A stretch of DNA of 64,000 bases from Yinghuangia seranimata (GTDB lineage: Bacteria; Actinomycetota; Actinomycetes; Streptomycetales; Streptomycetaceae): assembly GCF_029953285.1 (NCBI RefSeq), contig NZ_JASAOI010000037.1, forward strand, positions 159,644 through 223,643. Reading direction: 5' to 3'. Positions 32,034-39,611 of the stretch are shown here, piece after piece (the first letter of the stretch is position 1; every line of letters starts with the position of its first letter). The notes under the pieces were generated by a model, which did no database searches, was not told the origin of the DNA, and saw only the letters and a list, made by a program, of their open reading frames with translations. The translations under genes and the position numbers were made by a program.

Positions 32034-33239
32034 ATGCACCCCGCCACACTGCTCATCCAACTCGGCGCCGTCATCCTCGGACTCTCCGTCCTCGGCCGCC
32101 TCGCCGCCCGCATCGGCATGTCACCCATCCCGCTCTACCTCCTCGGCGGACTCGCCTTCGGCCACGGCGGCATCCTCACCCTCGCCCAGAGCGACGGCTT
32201 CATCTCCGTCGGCGCCGACATCGGCGTCATCCTCCTGCTGCTCCTCCTCGGCCTCGAGTACAACGCCGGCGAACTCGTCACCAACCTCCGCGCCGGAGCC
32301 CCCGCCGGCGCCCTCGACCTCGTCCTCAACGCCACCCCCGGCCTCCTCGCCGGACTCCTCCTCGGCCTCGGCCCCGTCGGCTCCGTCGCCCTCGGCGGCG
32401 TCACCTGGATCTCCTCCTCCGGCGTCATCGCCAAAGTCCTCGCCGACCTCGGCCGCCTCGGCAACCGCGAAACCCCCACCGTGCTCAGCGTCCTCGTCCT
32501 CGAGGACCTCGCCATGGCCCTCTACCTGCCCATCCTCACCGCACTGCTCGCGGGCGTCGGCCTCCTGGGCGGCACCGTCACCGTCCTCATCGCCCTCGCG
32601 ACCATCGCCACCGTGCTCTACATCGCACTACGCCACGGACCCCTCGTGTCCAAGGCCCTCTCCAGCGACGAACCCGAGTTCCTCCTCCTCGGCGTCCTCG
32701 GGCTGACCCTCCTCGTCGCCGGACTCGCCGACAAACTCCAGGTCTCCGCCGCCGTCGGCGCGTTCCTCGTCGGCATCGCCATCTCCGACGAGGTCGCCGA
32801 ACACGCCCAGAACCTCCTCACCCCGCTCCGCGACCTCTTCGCCGCCGTCTTCTTCGTCTTCTTCGGCCTCTCCACCGACCCCGCCGACCTGCCGCCCGTG
32901 CTCCTCCCCGCGACGCTCCTCGCCGTCGCCACCACGGTCACCAAGGTCGCCACCGGCTACTGGGCCGCCCGCCGCGCCGGCATCGCCAAACCCGGCAGCT
33001 ACCGCGCCGGCGGCGAACTCGTCGCCCGCGGCGAGTTCTCCATCGTCATCGCCGGCCTCGCCGTCGCCGCCGGCACCGACAGCCGCCTCGGCCCCCTCGC
33101 CACCGCCTACGTCCTCATCCTCGTCACGACCGGACCCCTCGCCGCCCGGTACGCCGAACCCGCACTCCGCGCCGTCTTCGGGCCACGACCCGCCGCCCGA
33201 CCCGTGCCCGTACCGGACGAACTCGACCTGCTTCCCTGA
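32034..33239 (+). CDS. CPA2-family cation:proton antiporter (KhtU-like)
   Basis: The 401-residue membrane protein has about 12-13 hydrophobic segments. Typical CPA2 stretches are IGMSPIPLYLLGGLAFGHGG, LLLLLLGLEYNAGELVTNLR, and the transport-site region GGVTWISSSGVIAKVLADLG followed by VLVLEDLAMALYLPIL, in which the ED pair is conserved. RDLFAAVFFVFFGLSTDPAD and RAGGELVARGEFSIVIAGLA complete the fold. It would exchange K+ or Na+ for protons at the membrane. The upstream small subunit carries only the first domain of the usual KhtT-type regulator, so gating may differ from characterised relatives. No RCK domain is fused to the transporter itself. Confidence 0.94.
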   Translation: MHPATLLIQLGAVILGLSVLGRLAARIGMSPIPLYLLGGLAFGHGGILTLAQSDGFISVGADIGVILLLLLLGLEYNAGELVTNLRAGAPAGALDLVLNATPGLLAGLLLGLGPVGSVALGGVTWISSSGVIAKVLADLGRLGNRETPTVLSVLVLEDLAMALYLPILTALLAGVGLLGGTVTVLIALATIATVLYIALRHGPLVSKALSSDEPEFLLLGVLGLTLLVAGLADKLQVSAAVGAFLVGIAISDEVAEHAQNLLTPLRDLFAAVFFVFFGLSTDPADLPPVLLPATLLAVATTVTKVATGYWAARRAGIAKPGSYRAGGELVARGEFSIVIAGLAVAAGTDSRLGPLATAYVLILVTTGPLAARYAEPALRAVFGPRPAARPVPVPDELDLLP

Positions 33240-33262
33240 GCCTCGGGACGGCTCCCCGCGCC

Positions 33263-34276
33263 TCAGCCCTCGTGCGACACCACCACGCGCCCGAAGGCCC
33301 GGCCCGAGGCATGCCACGCCAACGCCCCGTCCACCTCGCCGAACCCGAACACCCGGTCCACCACCGGCCGCAGCCCGTGCACCTCCACCGCACCCATCAG
33401 CGACACCAGCTGCGCCCGACTCCCGACCGCGACACCGCGCACCCCCACGCCCGAGTCGAACAGCAGCCGCGCGTCCACCGGCGGACCCGTCACCGCGTCC
33501 CCGACCCGGTAGCCCACATACGCCACCTCACCGCCCAGCGCGCCCGCACGCAGCGACTCCGCCACCGAACCCGCCACGTCCACCACCAGCTCGGCGCCCC
33601 GGCCCCCGGTCAACTCCCGCACCTCCGCGGGCCAGTCGCCCCTCCGGTCCAGCACATGGTGCGCACCCAGCGCCCGCAGCCGCCCCGCCTTGCCCGCCAC
33701 GTCACCGGACGTCACCACCACCCGCGCACCCGCGAGCGCCGCCAGCCTGACCACCGCCAGGCTCACCCCGCCCGTGCCCAGCGCGACGACCGTCTCGCCC
33801 GGCAGCACCCGCCGACCGCCCGTCAGCGCATTCCACGCCGTCAGCCAGCCCAGCGGCAGCGCCACCGCCTCCTCGTACGACAGATGCCCCGGCAGACGCA
33901 CCAGCGCCGACTCCGCCACCACGGCGTACTCGGCCAGCGCACCGTCCACCGAGCCGCCCAGCTGCGCCGCGTACGCCACCGCGAACGGCCCGTCCAGCCA
34001 GTGCGGGAACACCGTCAACGCCACCCGGTCGCCCTCCGCGACCCCCGACACGCCCGCGCCGACCGCGACGACCTCGCCCACGCCCTCACAGCCCGCCACC
34101 ACACCCTCCGCGAGGGGGAGGGGATAGTCGGCCTCGCGGACGAGCGTGTCGCGGAACCCGACCGCGTTGGCGCGCATCCGCACCAGCGCCTGGCCGGGGC
34201 CGGGCTCGGGCACCGCGTGCTCGCGCCGGGCCAGGCCGAAGGGGGCGGCGCCGGGGGAGAGGTGGTAGCTGCGCAT
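33263..34276 (-). CDS. zinc-type alcohol dehydrogenase / quinone oxidoreductase family protein
   Basis: The 337-residue protein is a medium-chain dehydrogenase/reductase. GroES-like part: MRSYHLSPGAAPFGLARREH, ANAVGFRDTLVREADYPLPL and GVVAGCEGVGEVVAVGAGVS. Rossmann part: VVALGTGGVSLAVVRLAALA then ARVVVTSGDVAGKAGRLRAL and a GADHV-like GAHHVLD. The Cys-rich structural zinc loop is absent, which points to the NADPH:quinone reductase branch rather than a zinc enzyme. The start at 34276 follows GGAAGGCGG. It is divergent from an XRE/MmyB-type regulator, a common pair in Streptomyces, and is probably controlled by it. Substrate unknown. Confidence 0.9.
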   Translation of the reverse strand: MRSYHLSPGAAPFGLARREHAVPEPGPGQALVRMRANAVGFRDTLVREADYPLPLAEGVVAGCEGVGEVVAVGAGVSGVAEGDRVALTVFPHWLDGPFAVAYAAQLGGSVDGALAEYAVVAESALVRLPGHLSYEEAVALPLGWLTAWNALTGGRRVLPGETVVALGTGGVSLAVVRLAALAGARVVVTSGDVAGKAGRLRALGAHHVLDRRGDWPAEVRELTGGRGAELVVDVAGSVAESLRAGALGGEVAYVGYRVGDAVTGPPVDARLLFDSGVGVRGVAVGSRAQLVSLMGAVEVHGLRPVVDRVFGFGEVDGALAWHASGRAFGRVVVSHEG

Positions 34277-34521
34277 GGTGGAGGCCGCCTTCCGGTCGGT
34301 GTCGGGGACGGCCGTGACCGGGGCGGCGAGGGCGCAGGACTCGCGAACAGGGCTGACAGGCATGGGAAATCCACTCCTCGGGGGAAGGGAACGTCGGGAA
34401 GAGGGGGACGGGGCCGGCGCCGGTGGGGCCGCCTCGTCGACGAACCACATCCTGCGTCCGGCACGGGACGCCCTCAATTCCCACCTGGGTATCGCCGCGC
34501 TCGACGCGCTAGAACTGTGCG

Positions 34522-35382
34522 GTGACCACCAGGACCTCCGTACACCCGCACGACAGGCGCGACGCACACGCTTCGCACGACACGCACGAGGCGTTCCCCG
34601 GCGAACTGCGCCGCCGCCGCGCCTCCCGCCGCCTCAGCCAGCTCGAGCTCGCACTCCGCGCGGGGACCACGCAGCGCCACGTCAGCTACATGGAACGCGG
34701 CCGCGCCCGGCCCGGGCGGGCGATGGTCATCCGCATCGCCGAGTCCCTCGAACTGCCGCTGCGCGACCGCAACCTGCTGCTGCACTCGGCCGGCTACGCG
34801 CCCGCGTACCCCGAGTCCAGGATCGACGAGCCGCTGCTGCGGCCGGTGCGGGACGCCCTCGAGGGGGTGCTGCGCGGACACATGCCGTACCCGGCGATGG
34901 TGCTGCGGCCGTACGGCGAAGTGATCGCCGCCAACCCGGCGCTCGAGGTCCTGACCGAGGGCGCGGCGGCCGAACTCCTGGAACCGCCGGTCAACATGCT
35001 GCGGCTGATGCTGCACCCCGACGGCATGGCGCGCCGGGTCGTCAACGCGGCGGAGTGGGGGAGGCACGTCACGGACAACATGCGCGCGCACGCGGCGCGG
35101 AACCCGGACCCTCGGCTGGACGCGTTCATCGAGGAGCTCAGCGGCTACCTGCCGCCGCTCGACGAACCGGGGGCGGACCACCTGGGGTTCGCGGCGCCGA
35201 TGCGGCTGCGGACGGGGGGAGGGGAGCTGCGGCTGCTGACGACGCTGACGTCGTTCGCCACGTCGCTGGACATCACGCTGGCGGAACTGCACCTGGAGGC
35301 GTTCCTGCCGGCGGACGAGGAGAGCGCGGCGATCCTGCGGGAACGGGCCGAACGGCACGCACACGAAAGCCGTGTCGTGTAA
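34522..35382 (+). CDS. XRE-type regulator with MmyB-like ligand-binding domain
   Basis: The 286-residue protein has an N-terminal helix-turn-helix (ELRRRRASRRLSQLELALRA then GTTQRHVSYMERGRARPGRA) and the C-terminal MmyB/MltR domain with LRDRNLLLHSAGYAPAYPES, VLRPYGEVIAANPALEVL and PVNMLRLMLHPDGMARRVVN. This family often regulates a divergent oxidoreductase gene, as seen here. The ligand may be an acyl chain or a small aromatic molecule (inference from the fold). The GTG start has no strong ribosome-binding site. A loose CCCACCTGGG palindrome lies at 34480-34489 upstream. Its stop codon is part of a perfect inverted repeat. Confidence 0.88.
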   Translation: MTTRTSVHPHDRRDAHASHDTHEAFPGELRRRRASRRLSQLELALRAGTTQRHVSYMERGRARPGRAMVIRIAESLELPLRDRNLLLHSAGYAPAYPESRIDEPLLRPVRDALEGVLRGHMPYPAMVLRPYGEVIAANPALEVLTEGAAAELLEPPVNMLRLMLHPDGMARRVVNAAEWGRHVTDNMRAHAARNPDPRLDAFIEELSGYLPPLDEPGADHLGFAAPMRLRTGGGELRLLTTLTSFATSLDITLAELHLEAFLPADEESAAILRERAERHAHESRVV

Positions 35383-35400
35383 TCGGCATTACACGACACG
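35371..35400 (+). terminator. perfect inverted repeat over the stop codon
   Basis: CGTGTCGTGTAAT (35371-35383) is perfectly complementary to 35388-35400 with a four-base loop CGGC. The regulator's TAA lies in the first arm. With no U-tract it could be a terminator, but unlike other terminators in the window it is AT-containing and overlaps coding sequence. Confidence 0.55.
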
Positions 35401-35737
35401 GTTGCAGGGAACCTCAAAAGCCCTCCGGGGAGGGCCTGTTCGCACCATCGTGACACAGCACGGCGCGGGGCGCGCGGTGAACGCCCGGGTTGGGGGCGGG
35501 TGGTGGGCCGGACCCCTTCAAGATCGTTTCGGACGTCTCCGGGGCGGGCCGGATGAGCCAGGGGATCTGTGCGCAGGCGCGGGTCGGCGCCGGGCCGACT
35601 GTGTTGTGTGCGCCGACGCCACGCCACGCCTGCGCGCTGACGCACGCCGGAACGCGCGATCCGGTTCGCTGTTCGCTGCAGGTGCGGCCCGCACGCAACG
35701 GCCGTGCACCCAGGGCCTGCGATCCCACGCCGGAACG

Positions 35738-35816
35738 CATTATCGGCGAACCGCGGAAGGCGCCGAAACCCGCTCCACACCAGCCTGTTCGCGCCTTCCC
35801 CGGTTCGCCGATAATG
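35738..35816. repeat. 26-bp inverted repeat with 27-base spacer
   Basis: The arms at 35738-35763 and 35791-35816 (outer ends CATTATCGGCGAACC and GGTTCGCCGATAATG) match at 25 of 26 positions. The right arm runs into a second perfect palindrome ATAATGCACATTAT at 35811-35824. The region is non-coding. It may be a miniature inverted-repeat element, a recombination site or a structured RNA; nothing in the sequence decides between these. Confidence 0.75.
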
Positions 35817-35919
35817 CACATTATGTCAAGTAGTGCGGACGGAGCCCCGGACGAGCCCTCCTCCGACACCCCTCCTCGAACCCTCCTCGTGGGGGCCGGG
35901 GGCCCCCCCCGCGCCCCCG

Positions 35920-35983
35920 CCCCCCCCCCCCCCCCCCCCCCCCCCCGGCCCCCCCCCGGGCCCCCCCCCCCCCCGGCCCCCCC
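35920..35983. repeat. 27-base C homopolymer and adjacent C-runs
   Basis: An uninterrupted run of 27 C (35920-35946) is followed by runs of 9, 14 and 7 C separated by only GG or GGG. The minus strand is thus a set of long G-runs able to form G-quadruplexes, directly after the stop of the DUF6301 gene. Such a tract is prone to slippage in vivo and to sequencing or assembly error. Confidence 0.8.
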
Positions 35984-36005
35984 GGCGGAGCGGGCTCTCC
36001 GCCCG

Positions 36006-37130
36006 TCAGCCCGTCGGCAGCCCGAGCCCGTAGAACCGCACGTCGTACGGCCCCACCGACTCCGCCTCGCCGCCCACGATCAGGTCCCGCGGTTCCGCCA
36101 CGCCCGCCGCCCGCGCGGTCGCCACCAGCATCTCGGCCAGTGCGCGCCCGTCGGCGGCCCCTGGCCCGCCCGCGTCGACGCGCCAGCGCGGGTCGTACGC
36201 GTCCGGCCACACCTCGTCCAGCAGCCGCGGATGGTCGGCCGGCTGCCCCCAGCCCAGCGCCCGCAGGTCGAGCTCCGGCGCGTACTCGTTGGCGAACGTC
36301 GCCAGCCCGAGGCTGCCGCGTGCGTCGATGTCGAACAGCAGCGGGGCGCCGGAGCCCGCGCCGCGCCCGTACACGGGCATGGAGATGCCGTGTCCCAGCG
36401 CGAGGGTCTCCGCCGCGACGGTGTCGAGGAACCCGCCCACCGACCGCACCACGGTGTCCCAGCTCTGCGCGTACCAGCCCCCGGGGAAGCCGAGGCCGCC
36501 GTTGCGCGGGTCGCGGTTGGCGCCGAAGTAGCCGTCGATCGAGTACTCCTCGCCCACGCCCAGCCGCCAGAACCAGTTCTCGATCGGGCCGGTGGGCATG
36601 AGCACCAGTTCCGGTCCCCCGCGCCCGGCGCGCAGTTCGAGGGAGTCCGGCTCGCCGCGCCAGCGCAGGTACGGGGCGCCCCACGGGGCGGTCGGACCGT
36701 ACATCGGGCCCAGCGAGCCGTGGCTGCCGATGACGGTGGGCTCCCCCAGGACGTCGGTCAGCAGGCCGCGTACGGCGCGGAACAGCGCGGCGTCCAGGGC
36801 GGGTTCGCCCGCGGGCGAGGCCGCGAGCGGGACCGCCAGCTCGAGGTAGGTCTCCCCCGACGTGTGACGCTCCGTCAGGCGGTCGACGGGCCGCAGCCGC
36901 GCGGTGGAGCCCGGGGCGCCGCCCCAGTGGCCGGTGTCGGCGACGGGTCCGTCGGGTGTGTCGCGCCAGGTCCAGCCGAGGTCCGCGACGAGGGCGCGTG
37001 CGCCGGTGTCGGTCCAGCCTCCCGCGTCGGCGTCCGTGAGGCGCCGGGCGACCCCGGCGATGTCGATGGCGTCGTCGCCGGCGTTGTCGATGTCCGCGGC
37101 GGCGTCCGCGGGTCCCCGAGAGTCGTTCAT
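36006..37130 (-). CDS. DUF6301-like protein
   Basis: The 374-residue protein combines an acidic N-terminal segment with LVADLGWTWRDTPDGPVADT, the typical opening of DUF6301 proteins. A block follows: FRAVRGLLTDVLGEPTVIGS, GPTAPWGAPYLRWRGEPDSL, ELRAGRGGPELVLMPTGPIE, NWFWRLG. A second half containing YFGANRDPRNGGLGFPGGWY and further repeats makes it longer than the ~160-200 residues common for the family. DUF6301 members are actinobacterial proteins of unknown role. The ATG at 37130 was used; a TTG at 37142 would add four residues. Its stop is followed at once by the extreme G-runs. Confidence 0.72.
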   Translation of the reverse strand: MNDSRGPADAAADIDNAGDDAIDIAGVARRLTDADAGGWTDTGARALVADLGWTWRDTPDGPVADTGHWGGAPGSTARLRPVDRLTERHTSGETYLELAVPLAASPAGEPALDAALFRAVRGLLTDVLGEPTVIGSHGSLGPMYGPTAPWGAPYLRWRGEPDSLELRAGRGGPELVLMPTGPIENWFWRLGVGEEYSIDGYFGANRDPRNGGLGFPGGWYAQSWDTVVRSVGGFLDTVAAETLALGHGISMPVYGRGAGSGAPLLFDIDARGSLGLATFANEYAPELDLRALGWGQPADHPRLLDEVWPDAYDPRWRVDAGGPGAADGRALAEMLVATARAAGVAEPRDLIVGGEAESVGPYDVRFYGLGLPTG

Positions 37131-37407
37131 GCGTCCATCCAAGCGTGCGCCTCTCCCCCACGCCGGGACGGCGGCCGCACGCCCCGGCCGCGCCGCGGGA
37201 CCGCCGCCGTGCCGGTGCCCGTCGGTGGCGCCTCCACTGCGAGGCGTACCCGCCGCAGGTCGGGGCCGTGCCGGCCGTGAGCGGCGTGTTTGGTTGGTGC
37301 CGCGGGACCTGGCACTTTCGGGCGGATTTCAGGGCTTCGCCTACCCGAGGCCCCGGACCCGTTCTATCGTCGGCCCGATCGGTGTCACCCGACGGAAGGG
37401 GCCGGCC

Positions 37408-38709
37408 GTGACCCGACGAGGTATGGGTGCCGCACGGGTGGGCCAGGCTCTGGGGCTGGTCCCTCGGCAGGTCAGGCTGGCTGCGCGGGCGGGGTTGCTG
37501 GACCAGCACGAGGACGGGTCGTTCGACGCCGAGTGTGTGGCGCGGGCGGCCGCGGACCAGCGGCGGTTCCTGGACGCGCTGCACCGTGAGGAGCCGCTCA
37601 GCGCGCGGCAGGCGGCGGCGCGGTTGCACATCAGCAGGGAGCGGTTCCGGCGGGTCGCGCGTACTGCCGAACTCCCGGTCGTGGAGCGGCAGTGGCTGCG
37701 GCGGGACGGCCGGGACCTGGAGGTCTGCTACTACCGGACGGCGGACGTGGACGCGCTGCTCCCCCACGTCGTGGCGGACATCGAGCTGCGCGCGGCGGCG
37801 GCGGTCGTCGCGCGGTCGCAGGCTGCCGCGAAGGCCGCGCGTACGCGTGCCAGGAACCGTGAACGTGCTTACTCGGCGCGGCAGTTGCTGAGCATGCGCC
37901 GTCCGGGTACGGCAGGTGACCCGGTCGAAACGGTTCTGTGGGCGGTGGCGCTGGGTGCGGCGCACGGGAGTTTGGCGCCGCGGCTGCGCCGGTTCCGGGA
38001 CGACACGCGGGCGTTGGCGCTGGCGGAGCTGGTGGCGCAGGCGCGGTTGAAGCCGGCCGAGGTGGAGGCGATGGCGCTGGAGGCGTTGGGCCCGGCGTTG
38101 CGTGCGCTGCCGCTGCTTGTACGTCCGGCGGAGGTCGCGGGGCGGTTGGGGGTGCCGGCGTTGCGGGTGGCGGAGCACATTCCGGCGTTGCACGGCTATA
38201 TCGCGCGGACCACTCTCGAGGAGCTGGCGCAGGTGCCGCCGGGGTGGTTGCTGATGCTGCGGGGCGACCAGGAGCTGACGCGGGTGTCGGCGATGTGGGC
38301 GCGGGAGCAGGAGCGGGCGTGGGAGGTCGCGCAGGAGCGTGCGGACGCGGTGCTGCGCGACGCGGAGCGTGCGGTGGCGCGGTTGTCGGACGAGGCTGTG
38401 GCGGACCTGTTCGGGTTGGACGCGGGGTTGGTGGCGGAGTTGCGGCCGCGGCGGGGGCGGTGGGCGGCGGCGTATGTGGAGCAGTTGCTGCGGGCGCGTC
38501 CGGCGTGGTTGGCGGACGACGCGTCGGCGCGTGACGAGGTGGCGCGGCGGGCCGCGGCGCGGGAGGCGCGGCGGTTGGGGTGGCGGCGGGCGTGGGCGCA
38601 TGTGTTCGGGGTGCCGGTGGAGGCGGTTCCGGAGTCGGTGGGGCGGCCGTCGCCGGCGGCGGTGCGTGCGGCGTTGGCGGCTCCTCCGGTGTGGGCGCGG
38701 CGGGGCTGA
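37408..38709 (+). CDS. multi-helix-turn-helix protein of unknown function
   Basis: The 433-residue, Arg/Ala-rich protein (GTG start after GGAAGGGG) contains three helix-turn-helix-like units: ARVGQALGLVPRQVRLAARA, LSARQAAARLHISRERFRRV and PAEVAGRLGVPALRVAEHIP. Between and after them are long helices (for example EQERAWEVAQERADAVLRDA) that could form coiled coils. The C-terminus ends SVGRPSPAAVRAALAAPPVW. The overall picture is a DNA-binding or nucleoid-type protein, but it resembles no regulator family that I can name. It lies between DUF6301 and a TetR gene, divergent from the former. No transmembrane segment is seen. Confidence 0.7.
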   Translation: MTRRGMGAARVGQALGLVPRQVRLAARAGLLDQHEDGSFDAECVARAAADQRRFLDALHREEPLSARQAAARLHISRERFRRVARTAELPVVERQWLRRDGRDLEVCYYRTADVDALLPHVVADIELRAAAAVVARSQAAAKAARTRARNRERAYSARQLLSMRRPGTAGDPVETVLWAVALGAAHGSLAPRLRRFRDDTRALALAELVAQARLKPAEVEAMALEALGPALRALPLLVRPAEVAGRLGVPALRVAEHIPALHGYIARTTLEELAQVPPGWLLMLRGDQELTRVSAMWAREQERAWEVAQERADAVLRDAERAVARLSDEAVADLFGLDAGLVAELRPRRGRWAAAYVEQLLRARPAWLADDASARDEVARRAAAREARRLGWRRAWAHVFGVPVEAVPESVGRPSPAAVRAALAAPPVWARRG

Positions 38710-38727
38710 TCGCAGCGCGCGCTCGGG

Positions 38728-39480
38728 TCAGCCGGTGACGGCGGCGATGCCGTCGAGGACGTGGCGCAGGCCGGTGTCGAAGGCGGTGGCGGGGTCGGGT
38801 GTCTTGGCGCCGGCGACGATGCGGGCGACGGCCGGGTAGCGGCCGGTGGCGAGCATGCGGGTGAGGTAGGGGCCGACGCTGGTCTGCCATTGGCGTTTGT
38901 CGAGGCCGGTGGCGCGGTGGGCGCGGCGTTCGGCGATTTCGCGGCGGACGGCTCCGGCGGTGTAGGCGTGGAGGGTGCCGACGGCGCCGAAGGCGGCGTC
39001 GGGGTCGGCGAGTCCGGGGTGCCGGGCGGCGGCGGCGAGGGCCGCGTCGAGGGTGGTGAGTGCGGCGGGGCCGAGGTGGGGGCGGCCGCCGAGCAGGTCG
39101 GCGAACCATTCGTGGCGTAGGGCGGCGTCGCGCATGTGGTGGGCGTGGGCGTGGAGGGTGGTGCGCCAGTCGGCGGCCGGGGGGTCGTGGGCGAGGGCGT
39201 CGGCGATCTCGGCGTGGACGGCTTCGGCCATGAGGTCGAGGAGTTCGTCCTTGGTGGAGAGGTAGCCGTAGAGGCGCATGGGGCCGGCGTCGAGAGCGGC
39301 GGCGACTTTGCGGACGGAGACGGCGTCGAGGCCGTCGGTGTCGGCGAGGGTCATGGCGGCGCGGACGATGCGGTCGCGGCTGAGGGGTGCGGGGCTGGGG
39401 CGTTCGGCGGGTTCGGGTCGCTCCCAGATGAGGGTGGCGGGTTCGGGCTCGGGTGTGTCGGTGCGTCTGCGTGTGGTCAT
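38728..39480 (-). CDS. TetR-family repressor (TetR_C type), paired with a TetX-like monooxygenase
   Basis: The 250-residue protein carries a short Pro/Glu-rich N-terminus, then the helix-turn-helix LSRDRIVRAAMTLADTDGLD, AVSVRKVAAALDAGPMRLYG YLSTKDELLDLM, and a long C-terminal ligand domain with HHMRDAALRHEWFADLLGGR and LHAYTAGAVRREIAERRAHR. The VSVRKVAAAL.AGPM.LY pattern is that of the tetracycline-repressor-C branch. Its ATG has GGAGAGG upstream. It is divergent from the FAD monooxygenase gene and two perfect palindromes sit 50-85 bases upstream of its start. It is likely derepressed by a substrate of the enzyme. Confidence 0.92.
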   Translation of the reverse strand: MTTRRRTDTPEPEPATLIWERPEPAERPSPAPLSRDRIVRAAMTLADTDGLDAVSVRKVAAALDAGPMRLYGYLSTKDELLDLMAEAVHAEIADALAHDPPAADWRTTLHAHAHHMRDAALRHEWFADLLGGRPHLGPAALTTLDAALAAAARHPGLADPDAAFGAVGTLHAYTAGAVRREIAERRAHRATGLDKRQWQTSVGPYLTRMLATGRYPAVARIVAGAKTPDPATAFDTGLRHVLDGIAAVTG

Positions 39481-39532
39481 GGGCCTCTCCGCTGGTGCGG
39501 TGTCGTGGTGCGGGTGCTCGCCCGCCTCGTGT

Positions 39533-39562
39533 GATACATCGTATCTGTCGATACAGTGTATC
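39533..39562. promoter_or_regulatory. two perfect palindromes, likely TetR operators
   Basis: GATACATCGTATC (39533-39545) and GATACAGTGTATC (39550-39562) are both GATAC-N3-GTATC, spaced 17 bases centre to centre. The second extends to TCGATAC...GTATCGA. They lie between the divergent TetR and monooxygenase genes, 50 bases from each start. Confidence 0.85.
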
Positions 39563-39611
39563 GATGAGTACGCCGTATCGCCGACCGAGTTCGACCGAGA
39601 GGGAGGCAGCC

